A stretch of 64,000 nucleotides of DNA from Nevskia soli DSM 19509. Lineage in GTDB: Bacteria > Pseudomonadota > Gammaproteobacteria > Nevskiales > Nevskiaceae. The stretch is taken from the NCBI RefSeq assembly GCF_000711955.1, contig NZ_JONR01000017.1:61730-125729 (forward strand), in the 5' to 3' direction. This document shows, one piece after another, positions 44,186 to 52,924 of the stretch. Both the position numbers and the translations under genes were made by a program. Position 1 is the first letter of the stretch; each line of letters begins with the position of its first letter. A model generated the notes under the pieces. The model did not search any database. It was not told the origin of the DNA and saw only the letters and a list, made by a program, of their open reading frames with translations.

Positions 44186-44844
44186 TATTTATATATCACT
44201 TCGATCTCGAACTTCCCGCGCGGCTGGTGATGCAGCCGCACGTAGTGCCCGGCAATGCGCTGCGGATCGAAATGCGTGCCCACCTGCAGCAGGCCATAGA
44301 CCGTGACGGTGGCGACATGGATGCCATGCCCGCCCAGCTCCTGCGCCAGCGAATAGGTCAGGTTGCGCAGCGCCGCCTTGTCGGCCGATAGCGAGGCGTA
44401 CGGCGCCGAGGGCTCGTGGGCGAAGCCGCCGCCGGTGAAGAGGATGGTGCCGTGGCCCTGTTCGCGCATCGCCGGGGCCGCGAGCTGGGCACAGACCAGG
44501 GCGCCGACCACATTGGTGTGGAAGTCGTCGATCCACTGCTGCGGCGTCACCGTGGTGGGGCGGCCCTTGTGCGCGTGGGCGGCGTTGTAGACCACCACCT
44601 CCGGCGCACCCAGCTCGGCGGTGACCTGGGCAAACAAGGCGCGCAGGGAATCCTCGTTGCCGGCGTCGGCGCTATAGGCGCGCGCGGCGCGGCCGGTGCT
44701 GCGGCGGATGTCGTCGCAGTGCGGCTGCAATCGGGCGCTGTTGCGCGCCGCCAGCGCCACACCATAGCCTTCCTTGGCGAAAGCCATCCCAACCGCACTG
44801 CCGATCCCCGGACCTGCGCCGACGACGAGACAAACCTGGCTCAC
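44185..44844 (-). CDS. Atypical short-chain dehydrogenase/reductase
   Basis: 219 residues. The cofactor motif is CLVVGAGPGIGSAVG instead of TGxxxGxG, and VVVYNAAHAHKG stands in the NNAG position. The catalytic block reads FTGGGFAHEPSAPYASLSADKAALRNL: Lys is present, but the residue four before it is Leu, not the canonical Tyr of YxxxK; a Tyr lies three residues earlier. Similar ASLSxxKAALR forms occur in a subgroup of SDR proteins, so this may be a subfamily feature. It starts 17 bases after the FadE-like gene and is probably cotranscribed with it. Confidence 0.85.
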   Translation of the reverse strand: MSQVCLVVGAGPGIGSAVGMAFAKEGYGVALAARNSARLQPHCDDIRRSTGRAARAYSADAGNEDSLRALFAQVTAELGAPEVVVYNAAHAHKGRPTTVTPQQWIDDFHTNVVGALVCAQLAAPAMREQGHGTILFTGGGFAHEPSAPYASLSADKAALRNLTYSLAQELGGHGIHVATVTVYGLLQVGTHFDPQRIAGHYVRLHHQPRGKFEIEVIYK

Positions 44845-44860
44845 GGATGCTGCTCCTTAA

Positions 44861-47155
44861 TTAAATAACCGCTGGGGGCGGCTGGCGCAGGCGCCGCACC
44901 GTCTCCAGCCAATCCAGCATTTGTCGTGCCTGCGCCTCGTTGATGCTGCCGGCCGCGGCCGCATCGGCGATGCGTTGCGCCGGCGGCTGGCCGGCATCTT
45001 CCGACGCGGCAAAGCTTTTCTCCAGCGGCTCGCCGGCCAGCGTCGCCTCCAGCGCCTCCCCCAGCGCGGCCAGCCGCGGACCGCAATCGGCGCAGCGGCG
45101 GCGCAGGCTTGTTTCATCCTGCAGCCACTGTGCCACGCGGCGGTTGGCCGCATCGCTCGGCGCCAGCGCGGCGTGGCCGCGCGGGAAGATCAACACGCGC
45201 GCCAGAACAGACAGCGCCGGGGCGGATAAATGCCGCAGCACCTTGTCGAGCGCTTCTTCCACCCCGCGCAAGGCATCGGCGCAGAGCCATTCCAGCGCGG
45301 CCCGCTCGGCGTCGGGCGCGCCCTCGTCCTCGAAATGCTTCAGCGCACAGCTGGTCAGCCACAGTTGCGCCACGGCGTCGCCAAGCCAGGTGGTGAGGGT
45401 CAGCCGCGAGGCTTCGTGCATGGCGCGCAGGGCGGTGCGCGACCGGCGCGAGGCGAGGTCGGCGCCCAGCCCGGTCAGCGCCAGGTCGGTGGCGAAGGCC
45501 AGCGCCGCGCTGTAGCGGTTGATGCGCCGGCAATAGCCGCGCACCAGATCGGTATGGCCGGCGGCGGCGCTGAAGCCGCCGGCGGTGAGGGCCAGGATGA
45601 AGGAGCGGATGCCGGAGCCGGCGACATGGCCGACATGCTTCCACAGCGCCGCGTCGAACAGCTCCAGTTCCAGCGCCGCATTGGGCGCGCGCGTCGCCGC
45701 CAGCGCCCGCATGAAGGCGCGGTGGCCGCGCAGTACGCTGGCGGTATAGCCGGTGGAGCGCGCCAGGCGTGCCGGCTCTTCGGCGGTGAGCGTCGGCCGC
45801 AGCGCGTCCAGCATCGGCTTCAGCGCGCTCCGCGACAGCCCCACGTCGGCGGCGGCCAGCCGGATTTCCGCCGCTTGCTCCGCCGTCAGGCTGCGGGCGC
45901 AGCTGGCCAGGCCCTGCGGCCGCTCGCCCAGGTCCACCGACAACGCGCTGGCCGTGGCCTGCGCCTGCGCCGCCAGGCTGCGGGCGCCGATCAGGGCCAG
46001 GGCATCCTGCGCCACCGCGCGGCTCCCCACCGGCGGAGTGAAGGGCGCATGCACCCGCGCATAGCCGCCCGCCGCCGTCGCCGCCGCCATCACCCGGCCG
46101 GCATGCAAGGCCGAGGTGGCGATGGCGTGGGCCACGGCGAGGCATTCGGTCCAGTCGCCGGCACCCGCGCCGATGCGCTCGCTGCCGCCGGCGATGGCAT
46201 CCAGGCCGACCACCAGATCGTTCAGGCGCAGCCGGGTGGCGCCGGCGGCTAACCCGGCGTCGGCCCGTTCAAGCACCACACAGCTCACCCCGTGGCGGCC
46301 GCCGAGCAGGCCGTCGGGATCGCGTACCCGCAGCAGCAGGCCGAGCAGTTCCGCCGCTTCCGCGGTGGCCGCGAATTGCGCATCCAGGCGCAGGCGCAGA
46401 GCGGTGACGCGCTCCCCTTCCTGCATGCTGGAAAACACCACCGCATCTCCGGCGACCGCATCGAGTGCGCTGATGATGCCGGCGCCGCCGGCCAGACGCG
46501 GCAGCCAGCGGCTTTGCTGCGCCTCGCTGCCGTGGCGCCGCAGCAGCTCGATCCAGGCCAGCCGCTGCGGCGAGGCGATGTGCTCGCCCATTGCCGGGTC
46601 GATGGCGGTGATGCGCGCCAGCGCCGCCGACTGCGCCACCGCCGACCACTCCAGGCCACCGTGATGATGGGCAATGCCCAAGCCGAAGGCTTGCTGCTCG
46701 CGCAACCAGGCCAGGGCCTCCTCGGGCGCGTGGGCGCGGCTGCGGAATCCCCCCACCAACTCGTCCACCAGTACCTGTTCGTTCGGCAGCGGCCGCGCCG
46801 GCGGGAACGACTGGAAACGCTGCCAGTCCGGCTCGCCGCCGATCAGCTCGGCCTCCCACCAGGCGGTGCCGGCATCCAGCGCCCCCAGCGCGGCGGGGTC
46901 GAGCCGCTGCACCACGCGCTTGAACCAGTTCAGCGCCGGCCGCGACAGCCATTCCTGCCGCAGCGGCGGGATGTTGAGCGGCACGAACACCACGATCCAC
47001 AGCAGCGCCAGCAGGCCGGACAGCAGGGTCGACCCGCCGAACAGGCCGTAGCACAGCACCGTCGCCCCCAGCACCGCGCTGGTGGCGCGGATGCCCGGCC
47101 GGTAGTAGGCCAGCGCCAACACCGCGATAGCGGCGAACAGCAGCCAGAACGGCAT
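44861..47155 (-). CDS. FadE-like acyl-CoA dehydrogenase, probable pseudoenzyme
   Basis: 764 residues, slightly shorter than E. coli FadE (814). Two N-terminal membrane helices and the middle QQAFGLGIAHHHGGLEWSAV, LRVRDPDGLLGGRHGVSCVV and VVGLDAIAGGSERIGAG follow the FadE order. The match is weak where activity resides. SPEAGSDAGAIPDTG of E. coli FadE is here SALDAVAGDAVV. The catalytic Glu in VEGANILTR aligns with RSTGYTASVLRG, where Glu is replaced by Thr. I infer loss or change of dehydrogenase activity. It shares an operon with the atypical SDR gene. Confidence 0.8.
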   Translation of the reverse strand: MPFWLLFAAIAVLALAYYRPGIRATSAVLGATVLCYGLFGGSTLLSGLLALLWIVVFVPLNIPPLRQEWLSRPALNWFKRVVQRLDPAALGALDAGTAWWEAELIGGEPDWQRFQSFPPARPLPNEQVLVDELVGGFRSRAHAPEEALAWLREQQAFGLGIAHHHGGLEWSAVAQSAALARITAIDPAMGEHIASPQRLAWIELLRRHGSEAQQSRWLPRLAGGAGIISALDAVAGDAVVFSSMQEGERVTALRLRLDAQFAATAEAAELLGLLLRVRDPDGLLGGRHGVSCVVLERADAGLAAGATRLRLNDLVVGLDAIAGGSERIGAGAGDWTECLAVAHAIATSALHAGRVMAAATAAGGYARVHAPFTPPVGSRAVAQDALALIGARSLAAQAQATASALSVDLGERPQGLASCARSLTAEQAAEIRLAAADVGLSRSALKPMLDALRPTLTAEEPARLARSTGYTASVLRGHRAFMRALAATRAPNAALELELFDAALWKHVGHVAGSGIRSFILALTAGGFSAAAGHTDLVRGYCRRINRYSAALAFATDLALTGLGADLASRRSRTALRAMHEASRLTLTTWLGDAVAQLWLTSCALKHFEDEGAPDAERAALEWLCADALRGVEEALDKVLRHLSAPALSVLARVLIFPRGHAALAPSDAANRRVAQWLQDETSLRRRCADCGPRLAALGEALEATLAGEPLEKSFAASEDAGQPPAQRIADAAAAGSINEAQARQMLDWLETVRRLRQPPPAVI

Positions 47156-47197
47156 GCCTAGGCTCCCGTAAATCGAGCGGAGACGGTCACTGGATGT

Positions 47198-49009
47198 TTA
47201 CGGTGCCTTTGCACTCTTCTTGCGCGCCGCCTCGAACTCGTCGCCGGCCTGCCAGCTCACCGTGTCCGGCGCCAGCAACTCCTGCCAGCCCAGCGCGAAG
47301 CCGTAGCGGGCCAGCGCGGCATTGCTGGCGAAGTCCATTTCCGGCGTCCACTCGTCGCCCGGACGGTGATAGCGGTTGGTGGTGTAGTCGTCTTCCTGCG
47401 CCTTGCCCCACTCCTTGGTGTGGCCGGCGAACCTGGTGCCGTTGCCGATGGAGAAGGCCGGCACGCCGACGCGGGCGAAGCTGAAGTGATCCGAGCGGTA
47501 GTAGTGGCCCGCGCCCGGGTTGGCATCCGGCTCGATCTCGTAGTGGAACGACTTGGCCGTCTTCTCCACCGTGGGGAAGAAGCTGATGCGGTCGGCGCCG
47601 GTGACGTTGACCGACTCCGGCACGCCGATCGGCGCGATGGCGTCGTAGTTCAGGTCCAGCGCGATCTGCGCCGCCGGGATCGGCGGGTGCGCACCCAGGT
47701 AGCGCGAGCCCAGCAGGCCCTTCTCCTCGGCCGTGACCGAGGCGAAATACACCGGGTGCGGCGGCTTGTCCTTCATCTGGCTGTAGGCATGCGCCAGTTC
47801 CAGCAGGATGCCGCAGCCGGTGCCGTTGTCCACCGCGCCGTTGTAGATGTTGTCGCCGGTCATGCCCGGGTCGATGCCCAGGTGGTCATAGTGCGCCGTG
47901 TAGAACACCGCCTGCTTCGGCGTGCCCTTGTCGCTGCCCGGCAGCATCGCCACCACGTTGGGCGACTGGAACTTGCGCACCTTGCTCAGCACGTGCGCCT
48001 TCAGGCGCACCGGCAGCTCCACCGCCTTGAAGTCGCGGGTGCCGGCGAGGGCGATCTGCTCGTCCAGCTTGAGGCCCGCCTTGGACAGCAGCAGCCGCGC
48101 CACCTCGAGCTGGATCCAGGCGGCGCTCTGCAGCTTGGGATCCTTGTCGTCGGCCAGGTAGACCTGCTCGTTGCTCCAGGAACTGCGCACTACGTCCCAG
48201 GGATAGCTGGCCAGGTCGGTACGGTGGATGATCAGCGCGCCCACGGCGCCCTTGCGCGCCGCTTCCTCGAACTTGTACATCCAGCGGCCGTAATAGGTCA
48301 GGGTGCTGCCGTTGAAGAACTTGGGATCCTTGGACGGCGGCTGGTTGACGATGATCAGCACCACCTTGCCCTTGACGTCCACGCCCTTGTAGTCGTCCCA
48401 CTGGTATTCCGGCGCGTCGATGCCGTAGCCGACGAACACGATCGGCGCGTCGATGTCGGCCGATTCGCCCTGGGTCTGGTTGCTGACCACGAAGTCGTCG
48501 CGGTACTTCAGTTGCACCGCGTCGCCGCTGGGTGGCTGCAGCGCGAAGCTGGTGGCCGGCTGCGACTGCACGCCGACGAAGTTCACGTTCTGGAAATAGC
48601 TGCCGTCGTCGCCCGCCGGCTTGAGTCCATACAACGCGAACTGGGTGGCGATGTACTTGGCGGCAATATCGCCGCCGCGCACGCCCGGACCGCGGCCTTC
48701 CAGCGCGTCGTCGCCGAGGAAGCGCACGTGGGCGCTGATGCGGCCGGCGTCGATGCCCTGCATCGCCTCCGTCACCGCCGCCGGCAGGCCGAGGTCGGTA
48801 GGGGGCGGCGGCAGGGGCGTGGGGTCGGCGCAGGCGCCGGCGGCGACGCCCAGGCCCAAGGCCAGGGCGAGGGCCGCGATCAACCGCCCCCTGAAGGGGG
48901 CTTCCCTCACCCCGCCAATCGCTCCGCGATTGGCCCTCCCCTCTCCCGCTGCGCGGGCGAGGGACAGTAGTCGGCGGCTGAGCCGCCGCTGCAACAAAAG
49001 CGATCTCAT
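47198..49009 (-). CDS. M28 family Zn aminopeptidase, signal peptide overlapped by a repeat
   Basis: 603 residues from ATG 49009; GTG 48910 or TTG 48883 are alternatives. Zn ligands of M28 peptidases are visible: His in YTAHYDHLGI, Asp in GAVDNGTGCG, Glu in SVTAEEKGLLGSRY, Asp in IALDLNYD and His in RSDHFSFARVGVPAF-x. A PA-type insertion (PIVFVGYGIDAPEYQWDDYK) precedes the catalytic part. It should be periplasmic. The DNA for residues about 15-45 is a palindromic REP-like repeat, which gives an odd Arg/Gly/Ala-rich stretch before the true hydrophobic signal LIAALALALGLGVAAGA. A later start is therefore likely. Confidence 0.88.
   Translation of the reverse strand: MRSLLLQRRLSRRLLSLARAAGEGRANRGAIGGVREAPFRGRLIAALALALGLGVAAGACADPTPLPPPPTDLGLPAAVTEAMQGIDAGRISAHVRFLGDDALEGRGPGVRGGDIAAKYIATQFALYGLKPAGDDGSYFQNVNFVGVQSQPATSFALQPPSGDAVQLKYRDDFVVSNQTQGESADIDAPIVFVGYGIDAPEYQWDDYKGVDVKGKVVLIIVNQPPSKDPKFFNGSTLTYYGRWMYKFEEAARKGAVGALIIHRTDLASYPWDVVRSSWSNEQVYLADDKDPKLQSAAWIQLEVARLLLSKAGLKLDEQIALAGTRDFKAVELPVRLKAHVLSKVRKFQSPNVVAMLPGSDKGTPKQAVFYTAHYDHLGIDPGMTGDNIYNGAVDNGTGCGILLELAHAYSQMKDKPPHPVYFASVTAEEKGLLGSRYLGAHPPIPAAQIALDLNYDAIAPIGVPESVNVTGADRISFFPTVEKTAKSFHYEIEPDANPGAGHYYRSDHFSFARVGVPAFSIGNGTRFAGHTKEWGKAQEDDYTTNRYHRPGDEWTPEMDFASNAALARYGFALGWQELLAPDTVSWQAGDEFEAARKKSAKAP
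48905..48988. repeat. REP-like palindromic repeat inside the M28 5' end
   Basis: GCCAATCGCTCCGCGATTGG at 48914-48933 is a hairpin, followed by CCCGCTGCGCGGGC and by GCGGCTGAGCCGC. The block has the form of an intergenic palindromic repeat but lies within the frame of the peptidase gene. Confidence 0.65.
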
Positions 49010-49110
49010 GGAATAAGGTCCCGGATTCAAGGTCAAAAAGGGGGCCGCTTTGCGGTATGGCGCCAATCTTCGCAGAATTGCCCCATCGGAAAAACCCAGG
49101 AGCGTGAGTC

Positions 49111-49779
49111 ATGCAGGAACCCGGCGCTGGAAGCCGGCGGGATTATTCTCCCGCCGACCGCCTGTTGATGCGTTTGCAGCAGAGCCTGCAGACCCTCGCG
49201 CCCCGTCCCCAGGACCCGGCCGAGGCTCCGGCGTACCCCGCCGGCAGCCTGCCGGAGGCGTCCATGGACAACCAGGCGCGCCGCCGCGCCGCCGGCCTGA
49301 TGCGCGTCAACCACGCCGGCGAAGTCTCGGCCCAGGCCCTCTATCACGGCCAGGCCCTGGTGTCGCGGGATCCGGCCATCCGCAAGCATCTGCTGCATGC
49401 GGCGGACGAGGAGCGCTCCCATCTCCAGTGGTGCGAGACGCGCCTGGGCGAGCTGGGCGAGAAGCCGAGCATCCTCAGTCCCTTCTGGTACGTCGGCTCC
49501 TTTGCCATCGGCGCCGTCGCCGGGCTGGCGGGCGACCGCTGGAATCTGGGTTTCGTCGAGGAGACCGAGCGGCAGGTGGTCGAGCACCTGGAGGATCACC
49601 TCCAGCAGTTGCCCAAGGACGATCAGCGTAGCCGGGCGATTGTCGAGGCGATGAAGGAGGACGAGGCGCGGCATGGCGACGAGGCTGCTGCTGCCGGGGC
49701 GCATCCATTGCCGTTGCCGGTGCGGGGGTTGATGAAGCGGGTGTCGAAGTTGATGAAGTTCGGGGCTTATCGCCTGTAG
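49111..49779 (+). CDS. coq7: Coq7, demethoxyubiquinone hydroxylase
   Basis: 222 residues. The di-iron carboxylate ligands are seen in MRVNHAGEVSAQALYHGQAL, DEERSHLQWCETRLGEL, VEHLEDHLQQLP and MKEDEARHGDEA. YxGSFAIGAVAGLAGD-like VGSFAIGAVAGLAGDRWNLG forms the membrane-associated helix. Coq7 hydroxylates demethoxyubiquinone in ubiquinone synthesis. It is divergent from the M28 peptidase gene and followed by a long non-coding hairpin region. Confidence 0.95.
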   Translation: MQEPGAGSRRDYSPADRLLMRLQQSLQTLAPRPQDPAEAPAYPAGSLPEASMDNQARRRAAGLMRVNHAGEVSAQALYHGQALVSRDPAIRKHLLHAADEERSHLQWCETRLGELGEKPSILSPFWYVGSFAIGAVAGLAGDRWNLGFVEETERQVVEHLEDHLQQLPKDDQRSRAIVEAMKEDEARHGDEAAAAGAHPLPLPVRGLMKRVSKLMKFGAYRL

Positions 49780-50809
49780 CTTTTGTAGGATGTGCTGAGC
49801 GTAGCGAAGTGCATCTATCGCGGCTTTATTCCCTGCTCTGATACTACGGCGTACGCGCTAGCGCGCGAGGCGTTTAAGTCGCAGATTGAAGCTGCGGTTC
49901 CGCCTTGAAGGCGGGTCACTTTCTTGTCTCCAGCGACAAGAAAGTAACCAAAGAAGCGCCGCCCCGGAGCCTGCGCCCACATTTCGTTTTCGAGTTCATC
50001 CTTGCCGTCCCTGGCGAAACTTCATTGCTTTTTCCAACCCCCAGCCCGGCCATCCATGGCCGGGCGTTCGGGACTCCTGGAGTGACATTGAGTCACTCCA
50101 GGAGTCCCTCACCCTGCGCTTCTCGCCCGCGGCGGGGTTTTCAGACAGGCCATCCCTGGCCTGTCTGAAAACGCTTCGGCATCCTGCTTCGCCTCGCGCC
50201 AAACAGGCGCGAGCCTATGTCGCCGCGGACTCCGATGCTCGGCGCAGGCAACGGGGGGGAATATCAAAAGCCACGTCAAAAGCGCAATGCAACGTCAAAA
50301 GCCGAAGTGTCGCTCTTGGGCGCTCCCGATCCCTCTTCGTCATCCCCGCGTAGGCGGGGATCCAGTTTTACTGACCTCGATGCACGAACGCGGGCACTCA
50401 AATCCGAAAACCCAACCGTAAAAACCCTTCTCGGACGTTCTCGTACCTTCTGGACCCCCCAAAATCGCCATCCGTGTCCTTCACTCACCGCATGCGTGCC
50501 AACAACAAACCTTGGCACGCATGGCACGCATGCTAAGCGGCCAGGTGCCGTAAAGTGGGGAAAAGCGGGCCCGAGGGGCATCCCGGTCCATTTCGCTATG
50601 TGCGTTTTCCGACAGACGCGCGGCCGGTTCGGTGGTATACCTCGCTGCTGCCTCCACCCGTCACGCTCCGTGACGGTGCAAACGGTTTGTCCCCGCTGCG
50701 GTGTTGCCATCTCCGGCGCATGACAAGCCTTGCGTTCAAGCGCAACCGGCAGCGGTGTCCGGCAATTCCGCCGGCCCCGGCGATGCATCAACGAAAAAGC
50801 GAGTTCACC
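49780..50809. repeat. Non-coding cluster of intergenic hairpin repeats
   Basis: About 1 kb without a supported gene. In order: a TAGGATGTGCTGAGCG repeat near 49795; GGTCACTTTCTTGTC / GACAAGAAAGTAACC arms at 49914-49949; CCCGGCCAT/ATGGCCGGG at 50045-50064; a 17-base-arm perfect hairpin at 50070-50108 (GGGACTCCTGGAGTGAC); a 15-base-arm perfect hairpin at 50138-50171 (TTTTCAGACAGGCCA); three TCAAAAGC direct repeats at 50264-50310; CCCCGCGTAGGCGGGG near 50344; and TTGGCACGCATGGCACGCATGC near 50511. Frames here (for example 50217-50723) lack a ribosome site and a plausible protein pattern. Confidence 0.75.
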
Positions 50810-51106
50810 ATGAATCTCCCCGAATCAGCGGAAAGCACCCTGGCGGTAGCGCCCGCGCCGCCGCGTACCAACAAGCAGATCAGAGCCAGTTCCATTGCCA
50901 ACGAGCAGGCGGCGCAGAAGCGCTGGAAGCTGATGCTGGCGGACGCCAAGACCACCTGGGTGAAGGTGCCGCCGGAAGATCTGACCCGCGTCAACGGCAA
51001 CCTGAACATCCTGGCCGGCCTGATCCAGTTGCGTTATCACACCACGCGCGAAGATGCCGACCAGCAGGCGAAGCAGTTCTATGACGCGCACCCCGCTGTT
51101 GTCTGA
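50810..51106 (+). CDS. CsbD-like small protein 1
   Basis: 98 residues from ATG 50810. After a 35-residue polar N-terminus the sequence QKRWKLMLADAKTTWVKVPP, then DLTRVNGNLNILAGLIQLRY and EDADQQAKQFYDAHP, follows the CsbD pattern (W-x-x-LKGxxKExWGKLTxDDL...GKxxxLxGxIQxRYG...A). CsbD proteins are small stress-linked proteins of unknown mechanism. A second CsbD-like gene lies at 52358-52768. The zinc-ribbon gene starts 38 bases downstream and is probably in the same transcript. Confidence 0.8.
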   Translation: MNLPESAESTLAVAPAPPRTNKQIRASSIANEQAAQKRWKLMLADAKTTWVKVPPEDLTRVNGNLNILAGLIQLRYHTTREDADQQAKQFYDAHPAVV

Positions 51107-51144
51107 TTGACCCGGTTGTCCCGTTTCCCAAGGAGGATGCATCG

Positions 51145-51534
51145 ATGAACATCAGCAATGTCCCGAAGCGGAATGCGGGCGCTGCGGTTCAGCGCGAAGT
51201 CCCGTTGGGGCAGAAGGATCTGGAGAAGCTGTTCGGCGGTCCGGTCAGCAGCACGCCGGCCCGGGTCGCCAACAGCCCGCGTCTGTTCCACGGCAAGTTC
51301 GCCGACCATCTCTGGTGCGGCCACTGCAAGCGCACCTTCCCCAATGGCATGTACCGCCAGGTCGGTGAATTCCGCCTGTGTCCGTACGCGGACTGCGACG
51401 GCCACGCCTCGGTCGATGCCATGCCCTGGGAACGGGTCAAGTCGACCAATCCGGACTATCCGGCGGTCCCCGCGACCGGCACGCTCTATCCGATGGCGCC
51501 CCCTGCGGTGCCGGCGCGCGCCGCGTTTTTCTAG
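51145..51534 (+). CDS. Small zinc-ribbon-like protein 1
   Basis: 129 residues with AAGGAGG upstream of ATG 51145. A CX2CX17CX4C set (HLWCGHCKRTFPNG... then CPYADCDG) should bind one zinc. The flanks LEKLFGGP before it and NPDYPAVPATGTLYPM after it recur in the paralogue at 53486-53806. There is no signal peptide. The family is not one I can name; regulation of RNA or protein binding is possible because of the ribbon, but that is speculation. Confidence 0.75.
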   Translation: MNISNVPKRNAGAAVQREVPLGQKDLEKLFGGPVSSTPARVANSPRLFHGKFADHLWCGHCKRTFPNGMYRQVGEFRLCPYADCDGHASVDAMPWERVKSTNPDYPAVPATGTLYPMAPPAVPARAAFF

Positions 51535-51647
51535 GGGCTCAGCTGCGGCGCGCGCCGCAGTTCGCGTATCCTGCCTGAGGGGACCAGTCCGGTTCCGTCA
51601 GCCCAAGGTCCGCCATTCTTTCCAGGCAAACGCCGCAACAGAGTCGA

Positions 51648-52334
51648 TTGCTGGCCGTGCTGCCGGCGGCGGAGCGCGAGCGCCTGTTTCCCCACCTGGA
51701 GCTGGTGGCGCTGACGGCGGGAGAGGTGCTGTACGAATCCCGGGTGCGCTTCGAGCACGTCTATTTCCCCACCGACTGCATCGTCTCCCTGCTGTACCTG
51801 ATGGAGGACGGCGCCTCCGCGGAAATCGCCGTGGTCGGCAATGAGGGGCTGGTCGGCATCGCGCTGTTCATGGGCGGCGACACCACGCCGAGCCGCGCGG
51901 TGGTGCGCAGCGCCGGCTATGCCTACCGCCTGCCGGGCAAGCTGCTGCAGCAGGAATTCGCCCGCTCAGGCCCGGTGCAGCATCTGTTGCTGCGCTATAC
52001 CCAGGCCCTGCTGACCCAGATGGCGCAGACCCAGGCTTGCAGCCGGCATCATACGATCGATCAGCAGTTCTGCCGCTGGCTGCTGCTGAGTCTTGACCGG
52101 CTGCCGTCCAGCAAGATGAAGATGACCCAGGACGAGATCGCCAACCTGCTCGGCGTGCGCCGCGAGGGCGTCACCGTGGCCGCCGGGCGGCTGCAGAAAG
52201 CCGGCCTGATCGAATACGCGCGCGGCCGCATCACCGTGCTGGACCGGGCCGGCCTGGAGAAACAGTCGTGCGAGTGCTACCAGGTGGTCAAGCGCGAATT
52301 CGACCGCCTGCTGCCGGATGTGATGGCGACCTGA
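51648..52334 (+). CDS. Crp/Fnr-family transcription regulator
   Basis: 228 residues from TTG 51648. The cyclic-nucleotide-binding-type barrel has ALTAGEVLYESRVRFEHVYF, FPTDCIVSLLYLMEDGASAE and IAVVGNEGLVGIALFMGGDT. The C-terminal winged helix has MTQDEIANLLGVRREGVTVA and AAGRLQKAGLIEYARGRITV. There are no Fnr-type cysteines. The open frame extends back to 51579 and the residues just before (QTPQQSRLL) look native, although no ATG/GTG/TTG occurs there, so a rare start codon is possible. It sits between the paired CsbD-like and zinc-ribbon genes. Confidence 0.9.
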   Translation: MLAVLPAAERERLFPHLELVALTAGEVLYESRVRFEHVYFPTDCIVSLLYLMEDGASAEIAVVGNEGLVGIALFMGGDTTPSRAVVRSAGYAYRLPGKLLQQEFARSGPVQHLLLRYTQALLTQMAQTQACSRHHTIDQQFCRWLLLSLDRLPSSKMKMTQDEIANLLGVRREGVTVAAGRLQKAGLIEYARGRITVLDRAGLEKQSCECYQVVKREFDRLLPDVMAT

Positions 52335-52357
52335 TCTTCCTTGGCGGTGCCGTGACG

Positions 52358-52768
52358 CTACACCCGGTTCCTCTGGAAGAAACTTTTCACCTGCCGGTCG
52401 GCTTCGTGATGGTCGAAGGAATAGTGCCGCTGCAGCAGCACGATCAGCTTCGCCGGATCGCCCTCGATCCGCTCCAGCTCGCCGCCGCTGAGCTTGCTCC
52501 AGGTCAGGCGGGCGCTGCCGATGTGCCGCCGCCACGCCGCCCTGCCGGACTTTTCTTCCGCAGTAGGCGTGGGTGGGCGCGGATGCTCCCGGTCCCAGGC
52601 CAGGGCGGCGATAGTCGGCCGCTCGCCGAGTTCGATCAACGCGCCCGGCGTCACCGGCGGCTTGATCTCGTAAAAGGTGGCGGTGCTGAAAATGGGAATG
52701 CGTTTCGCGTCCGGCAACGGCAACGGCGCCGGTGCTGCGCCCGCCGGTGTGGTGAGGCTTGCGTTCAT
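52358..52768 (-). CDS. CsbD-like protein 2 with N-terminal extension
   Basis: 136 residues; AGGAG lies about 6 bases before the start. The C-terminal 60 residues (AAWRRHIGSARLTWSKLSGG, then LERIEGDPAKLIVLLQRHYS and HEADRQVKSFFQRN) match the CsbD-like pattern of the protein at 50810-51106. The first 75 residues are Pro-rich (PAGAAPAPLPLP; PPVTPGALIELG) with no known domain. It is convergent with the Crp/Fnr gene and divergent from the next + strand gene. Confidence 0.75.
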   Translation of the reverse strand: MNASLTTPAGAAPAPLPLPDAKRIPIFSTATFYEIKPPVTPGALIELGERPTIAALAWDREHPRPPTPTAEEKSGRAAWRRHIGSARLTWSKLSGGELERIEGDPAKLIVLLQRHYSFDHHEADRQVKSFFQRNRV

Positions 52769-52924
52769 GCTGACTCCTGCGGCGAAGCCGCGACGATTGC
52801 CGCGAGTGTTCCGCTTTCACGAGTTACGCTATACCCGGCAAGCTGCCGCGTCTGTGCGGTCTCCGACGCATGGCGATGCGGTGTTTGGCGTACACTTGCC
52901 TTCCATCTATAGGAGCCTTGAGCC

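Noticed and set aside
50217..50723. 168-codon plus-strand open frame ending in a CPRCG motif
   Set aside because: It runs through several intergenic repeats; the Cys motif alone is not enough and no start is supported.
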